A stretch of DNA of 64,000 nucleotides, taken from positions 18,815 through 82,814 of the forward strand of contig JAJRYE010000106.1 of NCBI GenBank assembly GCA_024275895.1. The letters run 5' to 3'. Shown here piece by piece: positions 35,078 through 43,387 of this stretch (positions are counted from its first letter, which is position 1; each line of letters begins with the position of its first letter). The notes beneath the pieces were generated by a model, which had not been told where the DNA came from, searched no databases, and saw only the letters and a program-made list of their open reading frames with translations. Origin of the DNA: Alphaproteobacteria bacterium. GTDB taxonomy: Bacteria > Pseudomonadota > Alphaproteobacteria > Rhizobiales > BM303. The position numbers and the translations under genes were made by a program.

Positions 35078-35659
35078 ATGCAAAACCATGCCTCCATGAG
35101 CACCATTAAAAATATCTGCGTCTATTGCGGCTCCGGTCTGGGCGGCAACGGCAAATATGCCGCGGCGGGACAAATTCTCGGCCAGGCCATGGCGGCAAGG
35201 GGCATCGGGCTGGTCTATGGCGGCGCCAGCATCGGGATCATGGGCGAGATCGCCCGCGCCGTGCGCGAAAACGGTGGCTATGTGACCGGGGTCATCCCGC
35301 GTTTCTTAACCCGGCATGAGGTGGTTTATGACGGGGCGCAGGAGTTGATCCTCACCGAAACCATGCAGGAGCGCAAGCACATCATGGCGGAGCGTTCCGA
35401 CGCCTTTGTCGCCCTGCCGGGCGGGATCGGTACATTGGAAGAACTGGTTGAGATGATGACGCTGGCCCAGCTTGAGCGCCATGTCAAACCGATAGTGATG
35501 GCCAGTATCGATAATTTCTGGGACCCCCTGATCACCCTGTTTGATCATATGCGCGCCGAGGGCTTCATTCGCCCGGAAATCCCCCTGACCTATAAAGTCG
35601 CCCATGAGGCCGAGGCGATTATGCCGCTCATCCTGGGGGCGCGGGCCGGTGCCGTCTAA
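35078..35659 (+). CDS. LOG family protein (TIGR00730; nucleoside 5'-monophosphate phosphoribohydrolase-like)
   Basis: 193 aa. The motif pair YGGASIGIMGEIARAV and PGGIGTLEELVEMM, with ERKHIMAERSDAFVALPGG between, is the signature of the Lonely-Guy family, which cleaves ribose 5-phosphate from (cytokinin) nucleotide monophosphates. Rossmann fold, cytosolic dimer. Many bacterial members act on AMP-type substrates, so a cytokinin role is not implied. The start could be the ATG at 35078 or MSTIKNICVYCGSG at 35096. Convergent with cimA, 11 bp apart. Confidence 0.92.
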   Translation: MQNHASMSTIKNICVYCGSGLGGNGKYAAAGQILGQAMAARGIGLVYGGASIGIMGEIARAVRENGGYVTGVIPRFLTRHEVVYDGAQELILTETMQERKHIMAERSDAFVALPGGIGTLEELVEMMTLAQLERHVKPIVMASIDNFWDPLITLFDHMRAEGFIRPEIPLTYKVAHEAEAIMPLILGARAGAV

Positions 35660-35670
35660 ACGTGAAGATT

Positions 35671-37287
35671 CTAAGCCGGGCCGGGGGTTGGCGCTTTATC
35701 GCGGACCAGCTTGTAGGTGATGGAGTCCACCAGCGCCTCAAAAGAGGCATCGACAATATTTGAGGATACCCCCACCGTGAACCAGCGCGCGCCGGTTTTA
35801 TCGCGGCTTTCAATCAGCACCCTTGTGACCGCCTCGGTGCCGCCGGTGAGAATGCGCACCTTGTAATCCACCAGTTGCAGATCGCGGATATAGGGCGAGT
35901 ATTCACCCAAATCCTTGCGCAGGGCGATATCAAGCGCATTGACCGGCCCGTTGCCCTCACCCGCCGAGATATAATGATTGCCGTTCACCGTGATCTTGAC
36001 TGTGGCTTCGGAGACATTGACCAGATCGCCAAGCGCATTGTAGCGCCGCTCCACCAGAACCCGGTAATGGTCAATCTTGAAAAACTCCGGCACAACCAGC
36101 AATATGCGCCGCGCCAGCAGCTCGAACGAGGCGCTCGCCGCCTCATAGGCATAGCCGATGGTTTCCCGGTCCTTGACCACTTCCAGAAGCCGGGCGATGC
36201 GCGGGTCTCCGGGGTCGGCATCAATGCCAAGCCGGTCAAGCTCGCTCAGGATATTGGACTTTCCCGCCTGATCGGAGATCAGCATGCGCCGCCGGTTGCC
36301 GACAAGTTCCGGCTCGATATGCTCATAGGTGCGAGGGTTTTTCTGCACCGCCGAGACATGTATCCCGCCCTTATGGGCAAAGGCGCTCTTGCCCACATAA
36401 GGCGCATCATCGGAAGGCTGCTGGTTCAAAAGCTCGTCAAGCAGCCGCGAGGCCTTGGTGAGGGTTTTAAGCTGCCGCGGCGAGATGCCGATTTCAAACC
36501 GGGAATTGTATTCGGACTTGAGCATCAAGGTGGGGATGATGGTGGTGAGATTGGCGTTGCCGCAGCGCTCGCCCAGACCATTGAGCGTGCCTTGTATCTG
36601 CCGCGCGCCGGCATTGATGGCGGCAAAGGAATTGGCCACCGCCTGACCGGTATCGTCATGGCAGTGAATGCCTAAATGATCACCCGGAACCTGTGTGGCC
36701 ACATCGCGGACAATCTCATCAATTTCATGCGGCAGGGTGCCGCCATTGGTGTCGCACAAAACCACCCAGCGCGCGCCGTTTTCATAGGCGGTCCGGGCGC
36801 AGGCCAGCGCATAATCGCGATTGGCCTTGTAACCGTCAAAAAAATGCTCGCAGTCAAAAACCGCCTCGCGTCCGTCTTTTGCGATATGGGCAAGGCTCTG
36901 GGCGATGGCGGCAAGGTTTTCTTCGTTGGAAATCCCCAGCGCCACTTCGACATGCAAATCCCAGGTCTTGCCGAATACGCAGATGGCCTCGGCGTGGGTG
37001 TCCAGCAGGGCCGCCAGACCGGGGTCGTTTTCAGCGCTGCGCCCGGCCCTCTTGGTCATGCCGAACGCAGTGAGCTTCGCGTTTCCGTAATCGGGTTTGC
37101 GGGCAAAAAACTGCGTATCGGTGGGATTGGCGCCGGGAAAGCCGCCCTCGATGTAATCTAGCCCCAGATCGCCCAGCGCCCGGGCGATCAGCACCTTTTC
37201 CTCGCGGTTGAAATCGACCCCTTGAGTCTGCTGGCCATCGCGCAAGGTCGTATCAAAAAGGCTGATATATTCTTTGTTGCGGCTCAT
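35671..37287 (-). CDS. cimA: Citramalate synthase
   Basis: Condenses pyruvate and acetyl-CoA to (R)-citramalate for isoleucine synthesis. 538 aa. The N-terminal catalytic TIM barrel has SLFDTTLRDGQQTQGVDF (the DTTLRDG metal and substrate motif) and HCHDDTGQAVANS. The C-terminal LeuA-type regulatory domain (about 400-530) has ITVNGNHYISAGEGNGPVNA and ends with VSSNIVDASFEALVDSITYK. Length and the FDTTLRDGQQTQG variant match TIGR00977 rather than 2-isopropylmalate synthase. Ends in TAG, a second ordinary use of that stop. Convergent with the LOG gene. Confidence 0.92.
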   Translation of the reverse strand: MSRNKEYISLFDTTLRDGQQTQGVDFNREEKVLIARALGDLGLDYIEGGFPGANPTDTQFFARKPDYGNAKLTAFGMTKRAGRSAENDPGLAALLDTHAEAICVFGKTWDLHVEVALGISNEENLAAIAQSLAHIAKDGREAVFDCEHFFDGYKANRDYALACARTAYENGARWVVLCDTNGGTLPHEIDEIVRDVATQVPGDHLGIHCHDDTGQAVANSFAAINAGARQIQGTLNGLGERCGNANLTTIIPTLMLKSEYNSRFEIGISPRQLKTLTKASRLLDELLNQQPSDDAPYVGKSAFAHKGGIHVSAVQKNPRTYEHIEPELVGNRRRMLISDQAGKSNILSELDRLGIDADPGDPRIARLLEVVKDRETIGYAYEAASASFELLARRILLVVPEFFKIDHYRVLVERRYNALGDLVNVSEATVKITVNGNHYISAGEGNGPVNALDIALRKDLGEYSPYIRDLQLVDYKVRILTGGTEAVTRVLIESRDKTGARWFTVGVSSNIVDASFEALVDSITYKLVRDKAPTPGPA

Positions 37288-37404
37288 CCGGCTCTCCCGC
37301 GCGCATTGGTTCAGGCAACGCCCGCCCTTTTTCGCTGTTAAGGCTTCTTTCGTGTACAGAGCCTGAAAGGGGCTGGCAAGTCCGTGTGCATCGGGTTTGC
37401 CGGT

Positions 37405-38490
37405 TTATTTGTCGAGGAAAATAATCTGGTCCGGGTTAAGTTCAACCTTGACCCTGTCGGAGACGGCAAAAACATGCTCTCCGGGTTGATGGTTATGGTC
37501 CACCAGAAAGGCTTCACCGCCGCTCTCGACCTTGTATCTTAAAATATTGCCTAAAAACTCAACCTCCGAAACTTTGCCGTCAAAGCAAATACGGTCTTTG
37601 TCGCAGCTTTCTTCGGGGGGAAGAATTTCTGCATTCTGCGGCCTGAAAACAATCAGGGTTGCGTTTTTACCTTTGTCTGCAACCTTGATTTTCGTGCCCT
37701 TTTCGCTGACAAACATATTTGTTCTGCCGGTTGTTTCAACATGGCCTTTGAAAATATTGGCCGTTCCCAAAAAGCCGGCCACGAACTTGTTTGCCGGCTC
37801 GTCGTAAAGCGTCATGGGCGAACCGACCTGTTGCAATATCCCGTCATTCAAAACCGCCATCCGGTCGGAGGTTGTATTGGCCTCTTCCTGATCATGGGTG
37901 ACAAAGATTGTCGTCAGGCCCAGCTTGCGTTGCAGGGCAAGAATATCGCGGCGCATCTGCACCCGCAGATTGGCGTCCAGATTGGAGAGCGGCTCATCAA
38001 GCAGCAAAACCCGTGGTTCAATCACGATGGTGCGTGCCAGAGCGACGCGTTGCTGCTGTCCGCCCGAGAGCTGCGAGGGACGGCGCTGGGCGTATTCGGC
38101 CATATCGACCAACTCCAGCGCCTCCATGACGCGGGTGTTAATCTCCGCCCGGGGGAGTTTGCGCTCTTCGAGCCCGAAGGCGACATTTTTGGCCACGGAC
38201 ATATGCGGCCACAAGGCATAGGACTGGAAAACCATGCCGACATTGCGCTCCCAGGGCGGAAGCTTGGCAATATCCTCGCTGCCGATCAGAATGCGCCCCT
38301 TTGGCGTTGGGCCAAATCCGGCGATGGCGCGCAGCAGGGTCGATTTTCCCGAACCTGAAGGGCCCAGAAACGAGAAAAACTCGCCGGCCCTGATGTGCAG
38401 GTTGATGCCTTTTAAAACTTCCGTCTCGCCAAAGGAGAGGCTTAAATCCTCAATCACGACATCTGAGCTCTGGGGGGGGTGCATATTCAT
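37405..38490 (-). CDS. ABC importer ATPase (FbpC/PotA-like)
   Basis: About 361 aa. The N-terminal ATPase has Walker A GPSGSGKST, signature LSGGQQQRVALA, Walker B VLLLDEPLSNLD and switch THDQEE. A C-terminal TOBE-like domain follows (about 260-360, DRVKVELNPDQIIFLD). I set the start at the ATG at 38490 because AGGAGG, inside the end of the permease gene, sits 6 nt upstream; the in-frame ATG at 38505 would precede that ribosome site. Last gene of the binding protein-permease-ATPase operon. Confidence 0.92.
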   Translation of the reverse strand: MNMHPPQSSDVVIEDLSLSFGETEVLKGINLHIRAGEFFSFLGPSGSGKSTLLRAIAGFGPTPKGRILIGSEDIAKLPPWERNVGMVFQSYALWPHMSVAKNVAFGLEERKLPRAEINTRVMEALELVDMAEYAQRRPSQLSGGQQQRVALARTIVIEPRVLLLDEPLSNLDANLRVQMRRDILALQRKLGLTTIFVTHDQEEANTTSDRMAVLNDGILQQVGSPMTLYDEPANKFVAGFLGTANIFKGHVETTGRTNMFVSEKGTKIKVADKGKNATLIVFRPQNAEILPPEESCDKDRICFDGKVSEVEFLGNILRYKVESGGEAFLVDHNHQPGEHVFAVSDRVKVELNPDQIIFLDK

Positions 38491-38491
38491 T

Positions 38492-40201
38492 TCATGCCTC
38501 CTCATTGACCGGCCGCGCGGCGCTGCGTTTTTTCTCGGTGCGTTCGATAACTTTATGGGAAAAATAGGTGCCGAGCCCGACGATCACCACCGCGATCATG
38601 CCCAGCGCCGCGCCCGGACCGCGCCCGGCGGCCGATTGCATGAACTCATATATGCCAAAGGCGAGCGGCGCATCGGATTCGCGCGCCACCAGCATGATGG
38701 TGGCGGAAAGCTCGACCGAAGCGGTGGCAAAAGAGGTGATAAAGCCGGCCAGAATGCCACCGCTCATGAGTGGGATGACGATGCGCCAGACGGTGCGGCG
38801 TTTGGTGGCGCCGAGATTTTCCGCCGATTCCTCCAGCATGATCGAAACCTGCTGGATCGCCGCCACGCAGGCGCGCAGCGCATAGGGCAGCCGCCTTATG
38901 GTGAGCGCGATGACGATAATCACCCACCAGGTCGCCAGCGGCTCATTCACCAGCGGCACGTCAAACTGGTAAAACGTGCGCAGATAGCCGATGCCCAGCA
39001 CAACGCCGGGCACCGCCAGCGCCATGGTGGCGCCGTAATCGAGCCATTTGCGCCCGACCAGTTTTGTCCGCCACACAATATAGGCAATCGCCGTGCCCAG
39101 TATGACGTCAAACAGGGCCGCCAGCCCGGCATAAAGCAGGGTGTTGGTGATATATTGCGAGGCCGAGCCTATAACCTTGATGTAATGATCGAATGTATAG
39201 GCGTCGGGCAGGATCGAATAGGACCATATGGTGCCGAAGGAAAGCAGCATCAGCCCCAGATGCGGCGAGAGCACCAGAACCAGAATGAAAATCACCACCG
39301 CGTAACAGCCAAACTTCTCCCACGGGCGCAAATCGCGCTTGGCAAGCCCGCCGCCGCCCTTTTGCACCGTGGCGTAATCCTTGCCGCGCATGGCGGCGAG
39401 CGAGACCCAGAGGGAAAGCAGCGAAAACACAATCAGGATGACCGAAATGACATAACCCATGGGATCGGAAATGCCGATGGATGAAATCCGCAAATAGGCT
39501 TGCGGCGCCAGCATCTTGTTGACATCAAGCAGCAAGGGCGTCCCCAGATCATCAAAAACCTTGATGAAAACCAGCGCCGCACCGGCAATATAGCCGGGCA
39601 TGGCAAGCGGAAATACTACCTTGCGGAACAGGCGCATTCCGTGCGAGCCCAGATTTTGCGCCGATTCTTCCATTGCCCGGTCGATATTGTTCAGGGCCGC
39701 GGATAAATTGATCAGGATAAAGGGGAAATAATGAATGCTCTGGACTAGGATAACCCCGTTCAGCCCCTCCATAAACGGGATATTGATACCGAACCACTCA
39801 TCCAGAATGAGATTGACCGAACCGTTGGAGCCAAACAGAAGCTTCATCGCCACCGCGCCGACGAAGGGCGGCATGATCAGCGGAATAATGCCGAGGGTCT
39901 GGATCAGCACCGCGCCGGAAAAATTAAACCTTGTGGTGAAATACGAAAGCGGCAGGGCGATCAAAGTGGCGATGACCACCGACATTCCCGCCACATAAAC
40001 CGAATTGTAAAAACTCTCCCGGAACAGGGAGGAGGAAAAAAAATCGGCAAAATTGATGATGGTGAAGGCGCCGGTATTGGCGTCCTGAAACGCTACATAG
40101 ATAACTTTCAGTACCGGAACCACAAGGAACAGGATCAAAAACAGCGCGATCAACACACCCGCCAGAGCCGGGCCTCTCTGGCTTTTTGACAGTACGGACA
40201 T
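38492..40201 (-). CDS. ABC importer permease, fused two-domain (FbpB/AfuB-like)
   Basis: 569 aa with two permease halves of about six helices each, as in FbpB/AfuB/ThiP-type transporters. Each half carries the cytoplasmic loop: MEESAQNLGSHGMRLFRKVV in the first and LEESAENLGATKRRTVWRIV in the second. It follows the binding-protein gene after a 250-bp spacer with a strong hairpin, and its stop is directly followed by the ATPase ATG. Such systems carry ferric iron, sugar phosphates, phosphonates or polyamines; context here favours a phosphorylated small molecule. Confidence 0.92.
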   Translation of the reverse strand: MSVLSKSQRGPALAGVLIALFLILFLVVPVLKVIYVAFQDANTGAFTIINFADFFSSSLFRESFYNSVYVAGMSVVIATLIALPLSYFTTRFNFSGAVLIQTLGIIPLIMPPFVGAVAMKLLFGSNGSVNLILDEWFGINIPFMEGLNGVILVQSIHYFPFILINLSAALNNIDRAMEESAQNLGSHGMRLFRKVVFPLAMPGYIAGAALVFIKVFDDLGTPLLLDVNKMLAPQAYLRISSIGISDPMGYVISVILIVFSLLSLWVSLAAMRGKDYATVQKGGGGLAKRDLRPWEKFGCYAVVIFILVLVLSPHLGLMLLSFGTIWSYSILPDAYTFDHYIKVIGSASQYITNTLLYAGLAALFDVILGTAIAYIVWRTKLVGRKWLDYGATMALAVPGVVLGIGYLRTFYQFDVPLVNEPLATWWVIIVIALTIRRLPYALRACVAAIQQVSIMLEESAENLGATKRRTVWRIVIPLMSGGILAGFITSFATASVELSATIMLVARESDAPLAFGIYEFMQSAAGRGPGAALGMIAVVIVGLGTYFSHKVIERTEKKRSAARPVNEEA

Positions 40202-40286
40202 ATTGCCTCCCGTGACCCTTGCCGGATCTTCTGTTTACGGCCAGAACGGCCGGTCCGCATTCAATTGCGCCGCAGCGCGAAAAATC

Positions 40287-40325
40287 GCCGGGGACTGAGA
40301 TGAGGTCCTCATTTCAATCCCCGGC
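40287..40325 (-). promoter_or_regulatory. Intercistronic hairpin between binding-protein and permease genes
   Basis: Stem of about 18 bp: GCCGGGGA at 40287-40294 pairs with TCCCCGGC at 40318-40325, with an inner TGAGATGAGG/CCTCATTTCA pairing after one mismatch and a very small loop. It has no T-tract. It probably protects the 3' end of the binding-protein mRNA or attenuates downstream expression, so that binding protein exceeds permease, as in many importers. Confidence 0.65.
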
Positions 40326-40454
40326 TTTGCTCCAGGTTTCAGATTGCCTCCCGTAACCCGGAAAAAAACCCTGCCAGGATGCGGGGCTGGATAATTCCCC
40401 CGCGCCCCGGGCGTCTTTTCTGTAAAAACCCGTCAGGGGGAACCTCCCTTGCGT

Positions 40455-41801
40455 TTACAGAAGAGACTTGGCTTCATTGGCCAGCTTGGTGGCCTTGGCG
40501 TAATTGGCTTTCACCATATCATCCCACTCACCTTCAACCTCGGCCTGACGGCCGGTGATCTTGGTCGTGGCTTTTTTGCGCTTTTTCTTGAAAATGCTGG
40601 CAAAATCCTTCTCGGACGCCTTGGCCTCGGTAATCGGCAGAGCATCGATGAGGGCCTGGGCTTCCTTGATCAGCGCCGCGGCCTTGGGATTATTTTTTCC
40701 CGCCATTGCCGCCTTTGCCTCCTGAAGCGCCCGGGTGGCTTCACGCAACTCGTTCAGGCGGTAGGTAATCATCACGTCGAACAGGGAGTTGACGACATTG
40801 TAGCGGCCCTTTGAAAGCCCGAGGTCGAACTTGACCGCCGAGCCGATGGAGCTGTCCTTGAACGGATTGGGGAAGCCGGCCGGAGCCTTGGCGTAGGTTT
40901 TGGGGTTCACCGGCAGGCGCATGATCTTGGGATCAAGCAGCAATTCCTGGCCCTGGGTGGAGAGCAGGAATTCAATAAAGGCCGCCGCAGCTTCCCTGTT
41001 GGGCGCGTTCTTGACAATCGAGATATTGGCCGGAACCAGGGTGGTTACCTTGGGATAGGCAAAATCCACCGGAAAACCGGAAGCCTTGGAGGAAAGACCA
41101 AAGAAGTCAATCACGATCCCGAGCCCGAACTGGCCGCTGTTCACCCCGTCGGGCACGCCGAAGCTGCGGGCGGTAACGGTCTTGAAATTGCCTGCAATCG
41201 CCTTCCATTCGGCCCAGCCCTTGTCCCAGCCCATGCCCTGAATAACGGTCTCCACCGTCAGATGGGTGGTGCCCGAACGCGACGGGGCGCTCATGCCGAC
41301 ATGGCCAAAATAGACCGGTTTTTTCAGATCCGACCATTCGGTGGCCACGGGCAGTTTCTTGGCCTTCAAATAGCGCGTGTTCCACATGATGCCGTAACCC
41401 GAAGCGGCAAAGCCCTTATAGTAGCCATCCGGGTCGTTGATGGGAAAGGAGCCGACTTTCTCGGGGATGCCTTTCACCTTCACATCATATTTGGCCAGCA
41501 GGGAATCGCCTTTCAAAACCTCAAAGGCGTCCGGCGCCGAGGCCCAGAACAAATCCGATTTGTTGGCGGAGGCGGTTTCCTGAAGATATTTGATGCCGGC
41601 AGTGGTCTTTTTCTTCAGCATTTCGACCTTGACGCCGGGATATTTCTTCTCGAAAGCGTTTTTGAACGTCGTTGTCGTGTCCGGCGGGTAGGAGGTCACA
41701 ACAGTCAAGGTCCCCTCAAGCGCCTGAGCCGCGTTCAGGGTAAACGCCGTTGAGGCCAGCAGAACCCCTGCCAGCGCCAGTCTGGAAATCATTGTTTTCA
41801 T
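40455..41801 (-). CDS. ABC importer periplasmic binding protein (AfuA/PgtC-like, long form)
   Basis: 448 aa. The signal peptide is MISRLALAGVLLASTAFTL, cleaved near AQA-LE. The mature protein is a type II binding fold: VVTSYPPDTTTTFKNAFEKK, DLFWASAPDAFEVLKGD, SGYGIMWNTRYL, SAPSRSGTTHL and FGLGIVIDFFGL. The C-terminal region after about 340 is longer than in FbpA-type proteins (RLNELREATRALQEAKAAMA). It is a close paralogue of the regulatory binding protein at 45333. A -24/-12 promoter lies about 95 bp upstream. The family suggests an organophosphate ligand (phosphoglycerate or sugar phosphate), but this is inferred. Confidence 0.9.
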   Translation of the reverse strand: MKTMISRLALAGVLLASTAFTLNAAQALEGTLTVVTSYPPDTTTTFKNAFEKKYPGVKVEMLKKKTTAGIKYLQETASANKSDLFWASAPDAFEVLKGDSLLAKYDVKVKGIPEKVGSFPINDPDGYYKGFAASGYGIMWNTRYLKAKKLPVATEWSDLKKPVYFGHVGMSAPSRSGTTHLTVETVIQGMGWDKGWAEWKAIAGNFKTVTARSFGVPDGVNSGQFGLGIVIDFFGLSSKASGFPVDFAYPKVTTLVPANISIVKNAPNREAAAAFIEFLLSTQGQELLLDPKIMRLPVNPKTYAKAPAGFPNPFKDSSIGSAVKFDLGLSKGRYNVVNSLFDVMITYRLNELREATRALQEAKAAMAGKNNPKAAALIKEAQALIDALPITEAKASEKDFASIFKKKRKKATTKITGRQAEVEGEWDDMVKANYAKATKLANEAKSLL

Positions 41802-41896
41802 TCTTGCCTCCTTGAATTTCGGCTATCGCAAATCCCGGCCTTGCCCCTTGTTTCGGGAAAAAAGGGAGTCCGGTGTTCATTATCGTTAAACTCAGG

Positions 41897-41912
41897 AGCA
41901 ATCTTCAGGCCA
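41897..41912 (-). promoter_or_regulatory. Sigma-54 (-24/-12) promoter of the ABC importer operon
   Basis: On the minus strand the site reads TGGCCTGAAGATTGCT, matching the consensus TGGCACG-N4-TTGCW with the invariant GG and GC at correct spacing. It lies about 95 bp upstream of the binding-protein ATG and 126 bp downstream of the gene for a sigma-54-type response regulator with a GAFTSA loop, which makes functional use likely. Confidence 0.75.
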
Positions 41913-41931
41913 GAACGGCAACAATTTAATT

Positions 41932-41944
41932 AATCATTTAATTA
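41932..41944. promoter_or_regulatory. Possible IHF site upstream of the -24/-12 promoter
   Basis: AATCATTTAATTA matches the IHF consensus WATCAR-N4-TTR with one mismatch and sits about 20 bp upstream of the -24 element in a very A/T-rich stretch. IHF bending between an enhancer and a sigma-54 promoter is a standard arrangement. Two TTGACA-like direct repeats further upstream (near 42005-42030) could be activator sites, but that is weak. Confidence 0.35.
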
Positions 41945-42037
41945 CAAAGGGATAAATTCAAACAACCTATGCTCCTCAATTAAATAAAGGGTCATAATTG
42001 TCCCATTGTCAAGCGCGCATGTGTCAAAATTAACCTA

Positions 42038-43387
42038 TTATAAAAATGTCTCTTTGCGCAAATTATATTTTTGCATTCGCAGATAAAGCGTTTTGCGGGG
42101 GATTTTGAGATAGGCGGCCGTTTTGCCAATTCTGCCATGATGAATTCTCAGGGCGTGGGAAATACTCAGTTTTTCAAACCGGGCAACAAGCGCATTGAGG
42201 CCCTGGCGTTCGTGATCGCGTATCGCGGGCAACGGGTTCTGGCCCAGATCGCCCAAAGGCAATCCGATGACATATTTTTCGGCCCAGTTCTTCAACTCGC
42301 GCACATTGCCCGGCCAGTCGTGGCGCATCAGCACCGATAAAAGCTCGGGCGAGACATCAGGCGGCTTTTTGCCGCGCCGCCGGGCGATCTGCTGCACGAA
42401 GGCGCTAAACAGCAGCGGCGCATCGTCAAGCCGGTCGCTCAGGGGGGGGATTTCAATACTGGCGACATTCAGGCGGAAAAAAAGATCGGCGCGAAATGCG
42501 CCCTTCTCGCACAGGGCAGCCAGATCGTCCTTGGCTGCGGCGATCACCCGGATATCGACTTCGACAGGCTCATTGGAGCCGACCCGTTCAATCACCCGCT
42601 CCTGCAAGACCCGCAGCAGCTTGACCTGAACCTGCAACGGGATGCTCTCGATCTCATCCAGAAACAAGGTTCCCTTATGGGCGTATTCGATTTTGCCGAT
42701 CCGGCGGCAATGGGCACTGGTAAAGGCGCCTTTTTCATGCCCGAAAAGCTCGCTCTCGATCAAGGTTTCGGGCAGGGCGGCGCAATTGACCGCGACAAAC
42801 TTGCCCGCTGCGCGCGCCCCGGCGCGGTGAAGCGCGGTTGCCACCAGCTCCTTGCCGGTACCGGTATCCCCGGTAATGAGCGTATCCACATCGGCCCGCG
42901 CCAGCATGCTCACGCTCTGGCGCAGACGGGTCATGACCGGGGTCCGGCCGAGAATTTCTTCCACCGGCGGGCATGAGGCGTCAAGCTCCAGCCGCAAGCG
43001 CCGGTTTTCCAGCACAAGCCGGCGCAGCTTTAGTGCCCTTGAGATCACTTCGAGCATATGCAGCGGGTCGGGCGGTTTTTCCATGAAATCATAAGCCCCA
43101 TCGCGCATCGCGTTCACCGCCATGGAGACATCGCCATGGGCGGTAATCAGCAATACCGGAAGCTCCGCATCAATATCACGAATGCGCTCAAGCAACTCCA
43201 GCCCGTCCATCCGCGCCATGCGGATATCAGATACCACAATGCCGGGCCATTCGGGCGTGATAAGTTCAAGCGCCTCCCCGGCATTGCAAAAATCAAATAC
43301 CTCCATTCCCTCAAGCGCCAGGGTCTGGGCATAGGCCTCGCGCACATCCTCTTCATCATCGACAATGATGACCTTGCCCGCACTCAT
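42038..43387 (-). CDS. Sigma-54-dependent response regulator (PgtA/DctD-like)
   Basis: 449 aa NtrC-family regulator. The receiver domain is at 1-120 ([17 protein letters not shown], phospho-acceptor Asp in [12 protein letters not shown], then [13 protein letters not shown]). The AAA+ domain is at about 140-370 with Walker [24 protein letters not shown] (a GAFTSA form of the sigma-54 loop), Walker [13 protein letters not shown] and the Arg-finger segment [15 protein letters not shown] Fis-type HTH closes the protein ([20 protein letters not shown]). It overlaps its kinase gene by 4 bp (ATGA). The likely target is the -24/-12 promoter directly downstream. Confidence 0.93.
   Translation of the reverse strand: MSAGKVIIVDDEEDVREAYAQTLALEGMEVFDFCNAGEALELITPEWPGIVVSDIRMARMDGLELLERIRDIDAELPVLLITAHGDVSMAVNAMRDGAYDFMEKPPDPLHMLEVISRALKLRRLVLENRRLRLELDASCPPVEEILGRTPVMTRLRQSVSMLARADVDTLITGDTGTGKELVATALHRAGARAAGKFVAVNCAALPETLIESELFGHEKGAFTSAHCRRIGKIEYAHKGTLFLDEIESIPLQVQVKLLRVLQERVIERVGSNEPVEVDIRVIAAAKDDLAALCEKGAFRADLFFRLNVASIEIPPLSDRLDDAPLLFSAFVQQIARRRGKKPPDVSPELLSVLMRHDWPGNVRELKNWAEKYVIGLPLGDLGQNPLPAIRDHERQGLNALVARFEKLSISHALRIHHGRIGKTAAYLKIPRKTLYLRMQKYNLRKETFL

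Noticed and set aside
35078-35659. Cytokinin production from the LOG homologue
   Set aside because: LOG-family enzymes are widespread in bacteria that make no cytokinin; no isopentenyltransferase of the Ipt hormone type is nearby.
37405-41801. Ferric iron importer FbpABC
   Set aside because: The binding protein is longer than FbpA and is nearly twinned with a PgtC-like regulator, which favours a phosphorylated ligand; iron cannot be fully excluded.
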